Below are positions 31,977 through 44,778 of a DNA stretch of 64,000 nucleotides, one piece after another; position 1 is the stretch's first letter, and each line of letters starts with the position of its first letter. A program made the position numbers and the translations under genes. Source of the stretch: Salticus scenicus (lineage: Eukaryota > Arthropoda > Arachnida > Araneae > Salticidae); contig OZ005652.1 in the NCBI GenBank assembly GCA_963930645.1, forward strand, positions 315,933,152 through 315,997,151, given 5' to 3'. The notes under the pieces were generated by a model. That model saw nothing but the letters and a program-made list of their open reading frames with translations. It did no database searches and was not told the origin of the DNA.

Positions 31977-32027
31977 GAAATGCTCTTGGTATGGTGAAAA
32001 TAACAGAATTGTAAGTTCAAGGGGAAG
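31977..32027 (+). pseudogene. Copia pol C-terminus and polypurine tract
   Basis: After the right-hand TTAA the pol frame gives RNALGMVKITEL and stops at 32012-32014. AAGTTCAAGGGGAAG then leads directly into the LTR at 32028, the polypurine primer expected at a 3' LTR. This shows that 17904-32279 is one split element. Confidence 0.88.
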
Positions 32028-32279
32028 TGTTAATATTATGAACTTTCAATTAACTCTTTACTCCATGTACCTGTTCGTGTTCTCAAAGTTTTTACATGTA
32101 ACTTTTTTTTGTGCTGATGGCAAGTTCTCGTTCTTTTTCAGTTTATTGATGTTGTAGCATTCGTATGGCGTTTGGTTAATATCTTATGTAACTACCACAA
32201 AATTTGTCGTTTTCTGTAACTACGTTAATTAAAACTCAAGATCTAATCTCTGCTACTTAATTTTGTTAAAGTGTTAACA
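32028..32279 (+). repeat. Ty1/copia LTR 2 (shared, tandem)
   Basis: This 252-bp LTR runs from TGTTAATATTATG to GTGTTAACA. It is preceded by a polypurine tract and pol end, and followed by a primer-binding site and gag start. It is therefore at once the 3' LTR of the left copy and the 5' LTR of a second, truncated copy. Confidence 0.9.
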
Positions 32280-32484
32280 GGTTATGGGGCCCAGATTCGT
32301 GTCCTACAGCGCCAGAGTTAAGTGAAAAGTATCGAAGTAAGCCTATTCAAGGTGATCAAGATTCACGGTGTAAAACTGATCTTGGCGATATAATTAATAG
32401 CTAATTATGGAAATATTTACGACAGATAAACTTCTTGGCTCAGAAAATTGGGTAATTGGGTACCATATACACCTCAACAAAATG
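32280..32484 (+). pseudogene. Second copia copy: leader and gag::integrase stub
   Basis: It repeats the leader of the first copy almost exactly (primer site, GTCCTACAGCGCCAGAG and so on), the same short gag start, and the same deletion junction into the integrase. It breaks off at CAACAAAATGGAACAG. The sequence beyond is unrelated. Confidence 0.88.
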
Positions 32485-32860
32485 GAACAGTATCGTTATT
32501 ACTGATTACAGATTTTTTGTATGAGCATTTCAGTTAATGTTATGGTCAGGTCAGGAACATGGACGTACACTATGGACCGCCGACGCTGTGTTATCAGAAT
32601 GGCCCCATTTTGGTCGCTTTTAGAAGATGGCGCTCGCATCGACTGCCTTTCCACTTCAGACTTGAAAGAGCGCTTTAACGCGAGAATTAAATGTAATAAT
32701 GTTAAATATCTCGAATAAAAAAACATATATCCGTAAAATTTTTGCTTTATAGCTAATACAAATGTCTAAAAATCGATTTCTGGAATTTTTGAAATTCGGT
32801 CCCCAAGGGGGGGAGGAGGGGGCGAAACGTGATTTCACATGCGTTAAACGTGATTTCACA
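32485..32860. repeat. Spacer and first 171-bp-type unit
   Basis: 32485-32700 has no recognised feature. Its small open frames are not convincing. From about 32704 begins a unit (ATATCTCGAATAAAAAAAC to GTGATTTCACA) that recurs after the Helitron. Confidence 0.6.
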
Positions 32861-33099
32861 TCTGTATATATATATAAATTACGTGTCACGATGTTTGTCC
32901 GGGGTAAAATCCTAAACTAAGGAACCGATTTTAATGAAATTTTGCACACTGTGTGCAGTTTGGTCCAACTTGAGAGATAGGATAGTTTTTATCTCAATTT
33001 ATTGTCACAATATTGTTTTATTGCAATTATTTGTTAATTATAGACCTTTGTTACAGTTGCTCCAAAATATCTGTGAGTTCCATTAATTTAATTGTTGCC

Positions 33100-33131
<32 letters not shown>

Positions 33132-33403
33132 GAGTTCAATTTCTTTCGACATAAAAATAAATACATTTAATCAAACGTGAACGTTAAAAAATTGTAAAAG
33201 TTAAATTATGCATCTCACGAAAATTGACGTCATAATCAATTTAAAGATTTTATACACATTGGTAAAGTGCTAATGCAGTTCTATCATAGATATAGTAATA
33301 TATATAGATCTCTCATCCCCATGTTATCGTACAAAGATTTTTGATGCCGAAAAAAAAATAAAAATAAAATAAAAGCTTTGGAAACGGCCATTAAGTGGTA
33401 TTG

Positions 33404-33438
<35 letters not shown>

Positions 33439-35106
33439 GAAAGAAATATGAATTTGAAACTGTATCTGGAGTCTTCCATTCCCCTTTAGCAAATAAATTA
33501 ATCATAAATTTTATTTGCTAAAATATTAGTATGTATTCCCGCGTGTATTCACTCGGGGAAAGACGGCCATATTTTGGTAAAAACGTCGTCTTTTCCCAAA
33601 TGAAAAGGAATAACTTTTTTCTCCCCAATGATCACTCTATTCTATATATGCTATACTATATCTATGAGTTCTATACGCAAGCGAAGTGTGACTCACTGAC
33701 CGTCTGTGCGTGTGCAGCCAAGAAAAAGATTTCCTATGTTAATTGCCCACTGGATTTTTTGTAAGAAATTATTAAAAATCGAGGAAATTTATTTCCCGAT
33801 TTTAATCCTTATATTTGGGTATAGATATGTATTAGTTATCGCGGGTGTTAGATTGAATTATTTTGCTGTCAAATTGACAAAATTTTAATTTTAAATTTCA
33901 AAACTCTGTCGTCCTTGGCTTTTTATTATTATTATTATTATTATTTGGCGATCAAAAGCGTAACACGAAAATATACATGCCAGATGTATGCATTGTACGA
34001 AATGTAATATGTATTATTCATTGTACGTATGTATGACATGTAATATGTATTGTACGAAATATTGTTTCATATTATTCATTACTCTTTTAATATAAGTTGT
34101 TAAAATAACCATGATTTTTGAAAGGAATTAAATATTTTCGCCAGATAATTTGGCGATATTCTTTTTTTTTCGCCAAGGATGACAGAAATGAAATCTATTC
34201 CGCTGCAAAATATTAGTATCTTACATCAGATATTTTATTTAGACATTTGAAAACAAATTTGACTTCAAACTATGATAGAATATTTATCATTTTCCTTTTA
34301 ATTAGTATATTATTAGTATATTAAAATTTAAAAGCATGGTATATAAAAAGTTTTTTTTTTTTTTTTTTAAATCTTATAATTATTCTTATCTTAATCCTCA
34401 ATGTTTCCCATCTTTATTAACTTGAATTTACTATTAAAATTTTAACATACTCAAAAACTTCTCATCACTTCGTTAAAATACACTAAACTTTTCCAAAATC
34501 TTTTTCTATTTAAAATGATACATGTATTTACTTTAAATGTCCAATATTTCATAAGATTTCCAATTTTAAAGTTTTAAAATATTTATCAAATTTACTTATT
34601 TTTCTGGTTTAGCCTTATTGTTTTCCTTTTTATAACTACAGCTGTTGCCCTCTTTAAAATATTTAAAATGTTGAGGTCATTTCATAGTAAAATTATCCAT
34701 TATAGCATATATTATATTTCACTCCTCCATAAAAATTGATTTTAAAATCGTCTGTTTCGTTTATACTTTTATTTTAATAGAATTTTAATAGAATTTAATT
34801 TATATATTAGTCATTTTAGCAATTTTATCCAAAGTAGCATTAGAAATAATATATATCACTTCTCCATTAAAATTTATAGGACCCTACAATAAAATTAATT
34901 TGTGCTTAATATCAACACTACGAAAATTTTTATCAATCGCTTCCAAATTTTGACCGAAGTTTCAAATCTCAACCCTGTGGGTTTTTAAATCGGCTACAAA
35001 GTTTTCGTCTTTGTTCGTAAATAATAATTTGACTGTACTAAATAGTTTACAGCCGTATAATTCAACGTATAACTTAGTCACAGCAACGCGTGGCCGGGTC
35101 TGCTAG
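32861..35106 (+). mobile_element. Helitron-type element H1, copy 2
   Basis: It has the same ends as copy 1: TCTGTATATATATATAAATT after A, and GTCTGCTAG (CTAG at 35103-35106) before T. It has split one unit of a tandem array. Left flank GATTTCACA plus right flank TAATCCTATATATCTC matches the uninterrupted neighbouring unit at about 35268-35293, which confirms both boundaries and insertion between A and T. It is non-coding, about 2.25 kb. Confidence 0.9.
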
Positions 35107-35430
35107 TAATCCTATATATCTCAAACAAAAAAACCGATATACGTGAAATTTTTGCTTTAAAATATAGCTAATACAAATGTCTAAAAATCTGTTTCTGGAA
35201 TTTTTGATATTCGGTCCCCAAGGGGAGAGGGGAGGGGGGCAAAACGTGATTTCACATGCGTAAAACGTTATTTCGCATAATCCTATATATCTCAAACAAA
35301 AAAAAATAGATATACGTGAAATTTTTGCTCTAAGATATAGCTAATGCAACTATCTAAAAACCAATTTCTGGAATTTTAGAAATTCAGCCCCCAGGTGGGG
35401 CTGCAAGGGGGGGGGGGCTATGGAGCAAAA
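35107..35430. repeat. 171-bp tandem units after H1
   Basis: TAATCCTATATATCTCAAAC starts units at 35107 and 35278, 171 bp apart. Each has GAAATTTTTGCT, GCTAAT, TTTCTGGAATTTT and a GGTCCCCAAGGGG-type block. The first unit of the array lies at the left of the Helitron. Confidence 0.8.
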
Positions 35431-35787
35431 ACAAATAGAAATACAGTTAGGCCGTTCAAAATTGGTACAGATAATTGTGTCAAACAGTTCGACAGATGTT
35501 CGATGTCAGGTTTTTCCTTTTATCCATTCCGGTGTTAGCCTTTTTTTTTCTTTCGCACTTGACATTGAGAGGTTTTTTTTTTTTCATCCCATGCTCTTTT
35601 CTATGGAATTTGACTCTTTTTTTTTTCCCTGTTTCTATGAATTTTCATTCCCCACGTTTTCTATATTCTAAGGTGCGGTCCGAAAAGTTAAGCAGCAAGA
35701 TGCATTAATTTGCTTTTTATGATTGGAACAAGCCCTGTAGCATAGATATATTTCCCAACGTTGGCGAATTACGCCGTTTATTGATCA
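35431..35787. repeat. Diverged relative of the 230-bp repeat
   Basis: 35505-35682 follows the same order as the 27.3-27.9 kb units: TTCCGGTGTTAGC, T run, CACTTGACATTGAGAG, T run, CCATGCTCTTTTCTATGG, TATTCTAAGGTGCGG. No gene is present in the rest. Confidence 0.55.
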
Positions 35788-38700
35788 CTAGCCGCCTTCG
35801 GCGACCAGATGGTTCGCGATCCCTGAAAAATCCGTCTTTACGAAACTCCCGCTCGGTGGCGCCTGCGGCGCCTTTTTCCCGTTTCAGGTCTAATAACAGC
35901 TTATTGATAAATAGTGAAAATAGCTTATTGAGAAATTTAATCTCAGTAAATTCCCGTGCGGTAGCGCTTTCGGCGCCCTCTTCCCTTTTCAATATCTGAA
36001 ACAGCCTGTTCGCTCACCATGTTATGATCTTTAAAATTTCTGACTTTAGCTAAGTCCCGCTCGGTGGCGCCTGCGGCGCCTTATCCCCGTTTTAGAACTT
36101 ACAACACCTTCTTCGCTCATTAGAATTTGAAATATTGAAATTTTAAAACATTACAGCGCCATCTGGCGGTAAAAATTTCTGTAATCTACTGTTCAATTCC
36201 AAATCAACAAAGCTTTCAAATTATGTATTACTTATGAAATTATTTTAATTAGTAGCTGAGATACAAAAGAAAACCTAATCAGGAAACCTTAAAACATGTA
36301 AATCAGGTGAAATCTCGAATCCCACTTTCGATAATATAAAAATACTTTAAAATATCATTCGAATGATGCATTAAAAATAATATAATCATAATTAGAATTT
36401 GAAATTTTGAAATATTACAGCGCCATCTGGCGGTAGAAATTTCTGTAATCTACTGTTCAATTCCAAATCCACAAAGCTTTCAAATGATGTATTACTTATG
36501 AAATTATTTTAATTAGTAGCTGAGATAAAAAAAAAACCTATTCAGGAGACCTCAAAACGTATAAATTGGGTGAAATCTCGAATCCCACTTTTGATAATAT
36601 AAAAGTATTTCAAAATGTCTTTCGAATGAAGTATTAAAAATAATTTAATCATAATTAGAATTTGAAATACACGTATTAGAATATTAGAATAAAATTTTAT
36701 TTGCAATTAAATGTAAATTAAAATATAATTTATTTTTTATTTTTTTATTCTACCAAATTTCTTTCAGTAAATCCGACTTATCGATGGTTTTCTCGGAAAC
36801 TTGCATAATTTCGGGCAATATAACGCTGAAAATCCTTAGTACGATATGTGAGCAGAAACTGGAATTCGAATCTCTGCAAAATATTGAAGAATAATGGTGT
36901 TTTGGGTGTTCCGTGGTTTTCTCCGAAACTCCCGTTCCTTTTCTACAACTTTACCTCTTCGCTCTCCCCCCCCCCCACCTCCTTTCCGTCGATAATAATA
37001 ATTTAACACTCGAAAATATCCGCAATCGATTTACCTTGCCTTAAAATCTAAATATACCAACCAATTTCAAACGCTGTAACTCTTTTTTTTTCCTTTTTTT
37101 AATTTTTGCTCTTTTTCCCCCCTCCCTCAACCCCTCCCTAATAATCGTACTCTTTCCAAAATATTCACAATCGAATTATCGGGCATTAAAACCAAATTAG
37201 AAAACTTAATCTTTTTCCAATAAATATGTCATTTTTTTATTTATTCATATTTTTTCATGAAAATTGAACAGTAGCTTTATAATATGCTGTCTAGGCCGAA
37301 TATTCATTCAAATGTAAGGTAAATGAAAATTTGAAAAAGTTTGAAAATTGCAATTCCCCCCCCCCCCCCCCAGTATAAAGCACGTGGTATCAGCTTTTAA
37401 ATGATGTATTACTTATGACATTATTTTAATTAGTAGCTGAGATACAAAAGAAAACCGATTCAGGACACCTCAAAACGTGTAAATTGGGTGAAATCTCGAA
37501 TACCACTTTTGATAATATAAAAGTATTTCAAAATGTCTTTCGAATGAAGTATTAAAAATGATTTAATCATAATTAAAATATTAGAATAAAATTTTATTTG
37601 CAATTAAATGTATATTAAAATGTAATTATTTATTTTATTATTATTCTCAGAGATTTTTTTTTTATTATTCTCTCTCAGAAATCCGACTTATCCATGGTTT
37701 TCTCCGAAACTTGCATAATTCCTGGCTTATGTAACGTTAAAAGTCCTTAGTACGATGTGTGAGCAGAAATTGGAATTCGAAACTCTGCAAAATATTAAAG
37801 AATAAAGGTCTTCTGGGTATTCCGTTGTTTTCTCCGAAGCTCCCGTTCCTTTTCTACATCTTTGCCCCTTCGCCCCCCCCTTTCCGTCGCTAATAACAAT
37901 TTTACACTCGAAAATATCCGCAATCGATTTACCTTGCCTTAATATCTAAATATGCCAACCAATTTCAAACGCTATAACTCTTTTTTCCCCCTTTCCCCCC
38001 CTCCCTCAAGCCCTCCCTAATAACTGTACTCTTTAAAAAATATTCACAATCGGATTATCGGGCATTAAAACCAAATACTACGAAATTTCAACGGCATATC
38101 TCAATTAAAAATATTGCAAAATATAAAAGAAACTTAATCTTTTTCCAATAAATATGTAATTTTTTTTGTTTATTGATATATTATATTTTCATGAAAATTG
38201 ATCAGTAGCTTTATAATATGCTGTCTAGGCCGAATATTAATTATAATGTAACGTGGATGAAAATTAGAAAAGATTAGAAAATTGCAATTTCCCCCCGCAC
38301 TATAAAACACGTGACATCTTAATTGATTACAATCATTTCCTTTTTTATCCAGACAGTTGTCTGCGATTTGTTTTCATGGCAGACAATTGAAATGATGTTG
38401 CCATCTAAATTTTATACTTTAGTTAATTTTAAAAAATCTAATTGTTGTATTAATAAGCTGCTTGCACTCTTAGATTCGGAAAAAAATTATCTTTCATTTG
38501 GTACCAAATTCATAACGATCGGACTAATATTTCTAATTCATTTTCCACTTTTTCTGCTTTTAACTCCGTTAAAATATCTATTTTTATGCAATCGCGGTGA
38601 ATTCTCAGTCATTGAGATCGCTTCTTCATTAGACATATGTCTACATTTTAATTAATATCTCCGGAACTAATTAAAATTTTTAAATTTTTTTTTCACTATG

Positions 38701-38828
38701 CACTCGGGCAGGCTTCTGAGCACCCGTATGTCAAATATTGTAGTTCTGCGTTCAATAGGGGCTGAACGTATAGATGCTCAGACAGACAGACAGACAGACA
38801 GACAGACATCTTCTTTTATTATTATAGA
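35788..38828 (-). mobile_element. Helitron-type element H2, 3-kb minus copy
   Basis: On the minus strand it starts TCTATAATAATAAAAGAAG (38828) with a (GTCT)n run and ends with the hairpin CGCCGAAGGCGG and CTAG (35788-35791) before T. Near the 3' end are four hairpin modules such as GGCGCCGCAGGCGCC. It carries two tandem units of about 268 bp (marker CAGCGCCATCTGGCGG near 36150 and 36420). A larger duplication of about 910 bp (AAATCCGACTTATC near 36770 and 37680) explains its greater length than the plus copy. There is no Rep/helicase gene. Confidence 0.75.
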
Positions 38829-39378
38829 TTCTTTATCAATATTGGCCAATATCTGTAATGCAAAATTGAAAGTTCATAAGAGTTTTTATATTTAGGGTTT
38901 TAGCTAAGGTGACCATACGTCCTCGAAATTCGAGGACTGTCCTCGAATTTTGTCCTTTTCTATTTTTTGTCCCTAAAAATTCTTTAACTACTCGGGGACG
39001 CTAAATGTCCCCACATTTAAATATTTGCGTGTATTTCTTTCAAAATCACAGTCCATTCCGTGGAGGATCAAAATTGTGATGGCATGTCTCCGGACTACCT
39101 CTGGGGGTAAGTGCTAGACTGTCGCCAATTGCCCATTGTACAGCACTAATGAGACGTAAAACCCATCTATTCTAATCCAATCAAAATCGCAATCTAATGC
39201 AGAAGTAATTGGATAATCTTGAAAATCAACGGAACTTTGAAATAAAGACCCTCATACTTCAAGAGCAGAGAAAGAATCATGCACTACTAATCAGTATATA
39301 AATTCTATCTTGCCCGATTTATGTTAAGTGAAAAATAAAATTTGCTTAATGAAATTATTTCTTGTAGTTATATAATCG
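38829..39378. other. Non-coding, small repeat pieces
   Basis: AAGGTGACCATACGTCCTCG near 38907 resembles a transposon end with no visible partner. 39065-39170 (GGGGGTAAGTGCTAGACTG and so on) looks like a SINE tail. No gene is visible. Confidence 0.4.
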
Positions 39379-39894
39379 GGAATAATCAACGCTGAAAAGA
39401 GACATTCACTGTAAAAAAGTTCTCCTATGCATCTTGTGTGATATGAAGAGAGTATTATATTACGAACTGTTGGAGCCCGTTGTAAGTGTAACTTCTGAAC
39501 GCTATAAACAACAATTTCTGCATTTGAAGCAAGAAATCGATAAAAAAAAGTCCATTTACTGGCAAAGGTTTGCAGCACGTCAAAATTCTCCATGACAATG
39601 CAAGGCCTCACGTTAAAAAACCGGTAAAGGACGCCTTATTAACGCTTGCCTGGGAAGTTTTGGAACAACCTGTCTATAGTCCCGACATAGCCCCTTTGGA
39701 CTACTATTTGTTTCGGGCAATGCAGAATGCCTAGTCTTCTGTATACTTCCGAACAGTGGACGAAGTAAGAAAATGGGTTGATGGTTTGATCGTCTCAAAA
39801 GAAGAATCTTTCTATGTATACTGCTGACATCTGTGAACTGCTTTACCGATGGTGTAAGGTATTAGATAATGATGGAGATTATTTTGATGAATAA
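39379..39894 (+). pseudogene. Mariner transposase relic, C-terminal two thirds
   Basis: This is a transposase of the mariner group (cut-and-paste, D,D34D). In order: KKVLLCILCD (the first aspartate region) near 39409; LEPVVSVTSERYKQQ; after a frameshift near 39570, VHDNARPHVKKP with the second aspartate; YSPDIAPLDYYLFRAMQN with the third; then VRKWVDGLIVSKEESFY and KVLDNDGDYFDE to a stop at 39892. It has an internal stop after RAMQN and another near the end. The N-terminal helix-turn-helix region is absent. It is dead but readable. Confidence 0.85.
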
Positions 39895-40149
39895 AGGTAT
39901 CATTATCAGCTCTAAATTACATATTCATTTCTTTGATAAAGGCTTTAAAACTGATTACTACACCTAATACATTAAAGCGCAGTTTTCTTAATTTTAAATC
40001 GTAATTAATCAGTATTCATTTTTAATAACCTGTCCAAACTAAAATTCCATATTTTAAAGTGGCACCGTCTATTGGTAAAATTATATAATTATTTAAAAGT
40101 ACTGCTTTGCAGGTGTGCAAAATTGCGTATTAAGCTTGAAAATTCGACA
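39895..40149. other. Non-coding spacer
   Basis: Nothing recognised. Confidence 0.5.
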
Positions 40150-40893
40150 GGGGTATAAATCTCAATCGGATAAAGCATTTAGATGCTGTCACACTTTAAA
40201 TATTTTTAAAACGTAATGATAAGAATTTTTCGTTGTATCCCTGTAAGAAAAAAAAAATGTATATATATATATATATTAACTTTCCAAAAATTCATGCAGT
40301 TCGTGTTATGGTGATCTATAATATACAATTTTTAGCTTATTGGAATAAGGCATTTAAACGTTATCGCACTTTAAATAAATTGAGCCCACAGACCGAAATT
40401 ATAAAGAATTCCTTTTTAATGCCTGTAAAACAAAACTACAAGTGCTAAATTCACCATAATCTATACAGTTCGTGCGACGGTGACCTATAATATATATATA
40501 AATTTTCAGTCCAATCAAATGAAACATTTAGACATGGTCGCTCTTTAAATAATTTGAGCCCTTAGACAATAATAATAGAAAAATGTGTTTGTATACCTAA
40601 AAAAAACTATAAATGCTTGAATTGTCAAAATCTATTCAATTAGTGCTAACGTTACGTACAACATACCGACCAACATTCAACTCATTCGAACAAAGCGTCT
40701 AGACGTTATCGTGTTCAGTCATGTACGCACACACACACATACACACATACATACTTTCACGCCTATATACATACATACATCACCGCAAAAATAGCTAAAA
40801 TAAACTCTGGAGACCTCAAATCGTATAAATAGACCAAAATCTCAAAGTCGATGTTTTTCTTTCTTTACATAGGCAGTTCGGAAAGTAAAAAAT
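40150..40893 (-). mobile_element. DINE-1/HINE-like element, copy g
   Basis: On the minus strand, from the right: TTTTACTTTCCGAACTGCC, a block with ATACGATTTGAGGTC, a (GTAT)n/(GT)n microsatellite (40725-40782), then about three units of about 180 bp (marker around the equivalent of ACAGGGATACAACG). This is the same plan as 62405-63260 in the other orientation. Confidence 0.55.
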
Positions 40894-41531
40894 GCATGAA
40901 CCACATTAAAGTTATTTATTAACACTAAGAATTGATAGACAATATATTTTTTTAGAAATTGATTAATTCATATAGCGATATGATAAATAAATAAAATAAG
41001 AAATGTGTATTCAAACTTAGGTAACAGCAGGTACAATTTTTATACTTTTACCAAAATTTTTACATGTTAAAGATGCATATTCAGATACACAAATAGTTTG
41101 AAATTTTACACAAAAAAATCTTAACGAATTTTCGAATATATTCAGTACAAATTCTTTTAATTTTTATGAAATTGACATATTAAAATATTTGTTGGAAAAT
41201 ATTCTGTATACCTCTATAATTTTCCTACCTTTCCTTAAAAAGGTCATTTTTCTTTCTTTTTATCATTAATTTTATCAAAAGTAATGAGATTTTAATAATT
41301 TATGCTTTAATTTGCGCTTCCTTTTCAATATTATCACAAAATATTGTTCGCATACGAAATTTTTAAAAGTTTAAAGTAAATTAATTTCAAATCAAGATTA
41401 AAATGAATTACTTTCTATTAAAATGTATAAAATCATCTACATGTAAGATGATATATTTACGATGGAAACTTCGAACTAAATTTAACAAAAGTGAAACTAA
41501 CAAGGTTCGAGCCAGGCAGCTCTTATTGCTA
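40894..41531. other. AT-rich non-coding stretch
   Basis: No gene or element recognised. Confidence 0.5.
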
Positions 41532-42040
41532 CAGAGGTTGTTCGCACATTTTTTAGACTATTTTGATAGAGTGTACAGAAACAATTTCACTCATATTTCG
41601 TGTTTTATTTGTTCAGTTTCATAGCCCTTGTTCTTAACTATCATTCTACATCATAATTTCTATGATAACAATGCTTTTTATAATATCGGAAGAGGTATAT
41701 TTTTCTACTCCTCTTGAATGGCTTTCCAAAGCCCACAAAGCGTTGTAGGTCGGTGTTTGGATAATGTTGATTTTAAGAGTCGAACAGCACAAAAATCCAA
41801 CGGTGATACATCAGGAGATTTAGCAGGAATATCAGTGAAGGCTATGGTTTTAATTCCCGTTTTTTGTTCCATTTTTTTCTAGAAAAGCAATTGCGGATTG
41901 TGATGTGTGACTGCTTGTTTTGTCTTGACACAGTTCAACGGACCGATAGCACTGTGGATAAAGATCTGGATTTTCATTTTTTTTAATTGGAATTAAAATA
42001 TGTTCTTGATAGTATTTAGAGCTGATTTTGACATTTTTGT

Positions 42041-42073
<33 letters not shown>

Positions 42074-42507
42074 CTGCTTTTATCTTGCGCTTGTATGAAA
42101 AACCAGTGACAATCATAAATCCTTTAGAAAAACTTTCTTTTGATTCTTTGAACCATGTAGCAAAAAACATTTTCTATTCTTTTGTGATAATAAATTGATC
42201 TTTTTTTATTGCAACCACTTAAACAGACCCAAGATTCATCTATTGTTGCGACATTTTTCCATTTTTCTCCTGATAAATGCTTTTCATAAAGATTTCACTA
42301 AAAACTCTCTTCGGAAATAGCGGAAATGTATCCTTCTATTCACTGCATTTTTAAAAGTGCATTTTTGCATGTAAGCAAAAATTTTAAATATCAGAAGATA
42401 AATAAAACTACCAAAAATATAACTGTTGGGAAAATAAAATTCCCCATGCAAACAATTTTTTCTTACTGCGAAATAAAATCGTCTAAAAAATGTGCGAACA
42501 GCCTGTG
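41532..42507 (-). mobile_element. Tc1/mariner element with decayed transposase
   Basis: The TIRs are nearly identical: CAGAGGTTGTTCGCACATTT at 41532 and, inverted, CACAGGCTGTTCGCACATTT ending at 42507, flanked by TA on both sides. On the minus strand the interior encodes a broken transposase: WKNVATIDESWVCLSG near 42250 (first aspartate), KESFSKGFMIVTG, KNVKISSKYYQEHIL, QDKTSSHTS (second aspartate), SPDVSPLDF near 41790 (third), and HRPTTL. Frameshifts lie around 42150 and 41870. The N-terminal DNA-binding part is missing, which matches the short length (976 bp). Confidence 0.85.
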
Positions 42508-43537
42508 TATTATCTGAGACGTACGGTAGACAACTAAATGAAACTATTAGCTCAGTGGAAAATTGCCAATATCCCTCCATTATGTACGTATGACACAATC
42601 TTACGGCTGAAATTGATTTCACAAATAGGTGAGAAAGTTTTTATAAATTCATTTGTAAGTCTGCGTTGTTAATTGCAGAACACACCGTTAATTCTATCTT
42701 TCGAAAGCGAATGATGGTGACGAAATTTCGACCAATCCGGATTACATTTTTCCCATGTTAAATTTAATCCAGCCTTTTCATCTAAAATATGAGATCATCT
42801 GCGATTGAAAATTTAGCTTTCTTGTTGCAAATTAACAGATGTCAAGTTCGATATCAAATCAAACGGCCTAAATTATGATAATTATTTTCTATTATAAAGT
42901 TTACATTCACGTGTATTGATAAATTTGTATTGTACCATACATTTCTTTTTCTAGACTCTCATTCGATATCTGATCGAAATATTTTGAAATAACAGTCATC
43001 GATAATAATTAAAAACGGGAATATTCTAAATTTTAAATTATTTCGAAATTTAATCATCTGTCATTTTAATTAACCTCGATACTATATTTTTTATTTTACT
43101 AAGCTATTCCTAAATATCTTATATTTCAAACTCAACTTATTTTGTTTACAAAGTACAAGTCTCCAAATGAGGAAATTTTAATTTTAATGATGTATTTTCT
43201 GAAACTCGGTGCAGAAGATGCGTCAGTTGTCAATCCGATTTTCCCGTACTTCGAATAAGACATTAGTTTGTTTTCTCTCTGGAATTACATCTACGATATT
43301 AAAGAGAGTGACACAAACTTTTGAAAATTTAAACATTCTTAAACATTCTTTCTAGGCGTTATTAAGTCTTTGTAACAATACTATATTTAGAAAGATGGAA
43401 AAAAAATATGTTTTCTGACAAATATTATGTGAAGTGCTTCAATACATTTTAGTTTCTTTTTAGCTTTATTTCTAATAATTATAGTGTTAAATTGCATGAA
43501 CTGAAAAAAAAAAAAAAAGGAAAATAACAATTAAGCT
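42508..43537. other. Non-coding stretch
   Basis: No recognised gene or element. Confidence 0.5.
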
Positions 43538-44035
43538 CAGGGCTCGTGAAATACGGTCGTCTGGTCGCCTTTGGCGACCAATCTATTTTAACTGAAGACT
43601 ATGTTTTTATCTTCAAGAAAACTTGACTTTCGTTTTATTATTTCAATATTTTGGTGTAAAAATAATCCCACAATCGGCTCCTACTCCATTCTCGACGTAG
43701 TCTAACTCTCGCCATTTTGATTCTCGCTCCTCTCTATACGTTTTGAAACACTGTGTTGAATGATTACACCATTAGATTTCCACCACTTTTCTTCATGGAT
43801 GTTTAGTGCACCGTTTTAGGAAATTGGTTTATACTGCTCCTTTTTCTGCATGCTTAGCAACCTGATGCTGAATCGTTGGCCGGTGTAATCATGTATTAAT
43901 GCTGATTGTGTATGTGTTTATGAAAATAATAAATCTAGTTTCATTATGTTAAATTTAAACACGTTTTCAAACTGCATCATTATAGCATAGTAAATATTTG
44001 GTTTCTATGCACAGAGTTTTAACATATATATTCAA

Positions 44036-44079
<44 letters not shown>

Positions 44080-44166
44080 AGGGGGATACTTTTACTGGCT
44101 ACCAGAAATTTTTCGTTAGCGACCAGGTTTTTTTTTTTTTTTTTTTTTTTAATTTCTGCAGCCCTG
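43538..44166. mobile_element. hAT-like element, candidate 1
   Basis: The ends are CAGGGCTCGTGAAATA and, inverted, CAGGGCTGCAGAAATT, about 12 of 16 identical. Inside both ends is a CTGGTCGC/GCGACCAG motif. No matching 8-bp flank was found, so the target site has decayed or the limits are off. Contains a 36-base A run. No transposase. Confidence 0.5.
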
Positions 44167-44259
44167 ACCAAACTTATGTGAAAAAATAGCTTTTAAAAAA
44201 TTGCCCATTGCTTGAAACTTTAAAAATGCATACGTACATACATACATATATATATATTA

Positions 44260-44778
44260 CAGGGATAGAAATTAAGAAAATAAAGTAACTTGTTCGCAGG
44301 TAATTTTTTAGATTTCACTGGTCCGTTCTCTCACTCTATTGTATTTTTAAAAATATTTGAAACTTTCTAAACTGTTTGTTTTATTAAAACTTTGTTTGCT
44401 TTTAAATTTACATGTCAAATATGATACTGTTTTGAAAATTAGTTAAAAAATAAAAATGAAGTCTTATATAAATCAAAAATTTATACTTTATTAAACGAGC
44501 TTAATCTCACGTATTTACTATTATAATTAAAAGAAATAAGGTTATGAAAGTGAAATTAAAGGGAAAATTACTGAGAATAGCTGATATTCACAATTATATA
44601 GAAGTACACTTACTATTCTTATAATAGTATAATATCCTGTAATAAATTTACGGCCACTTTTAGAGAAAAGTAAAAAAAAAAAAGTAAAAGGTCTGGTGGA
44701 CCTCTGGAATTTATATTTTGCTGGTGCGTTGAATACTTTACTGGTCCTAGACCAAAGGACCACTGTTAATTTGGAGCC

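Noticed and set aside
41850..42170. 106-codon minus-strand frame as an independent gene
   Set aside because: It is part of a frameshifted Tc1/mariner transposase, including a T-run read as lysines.
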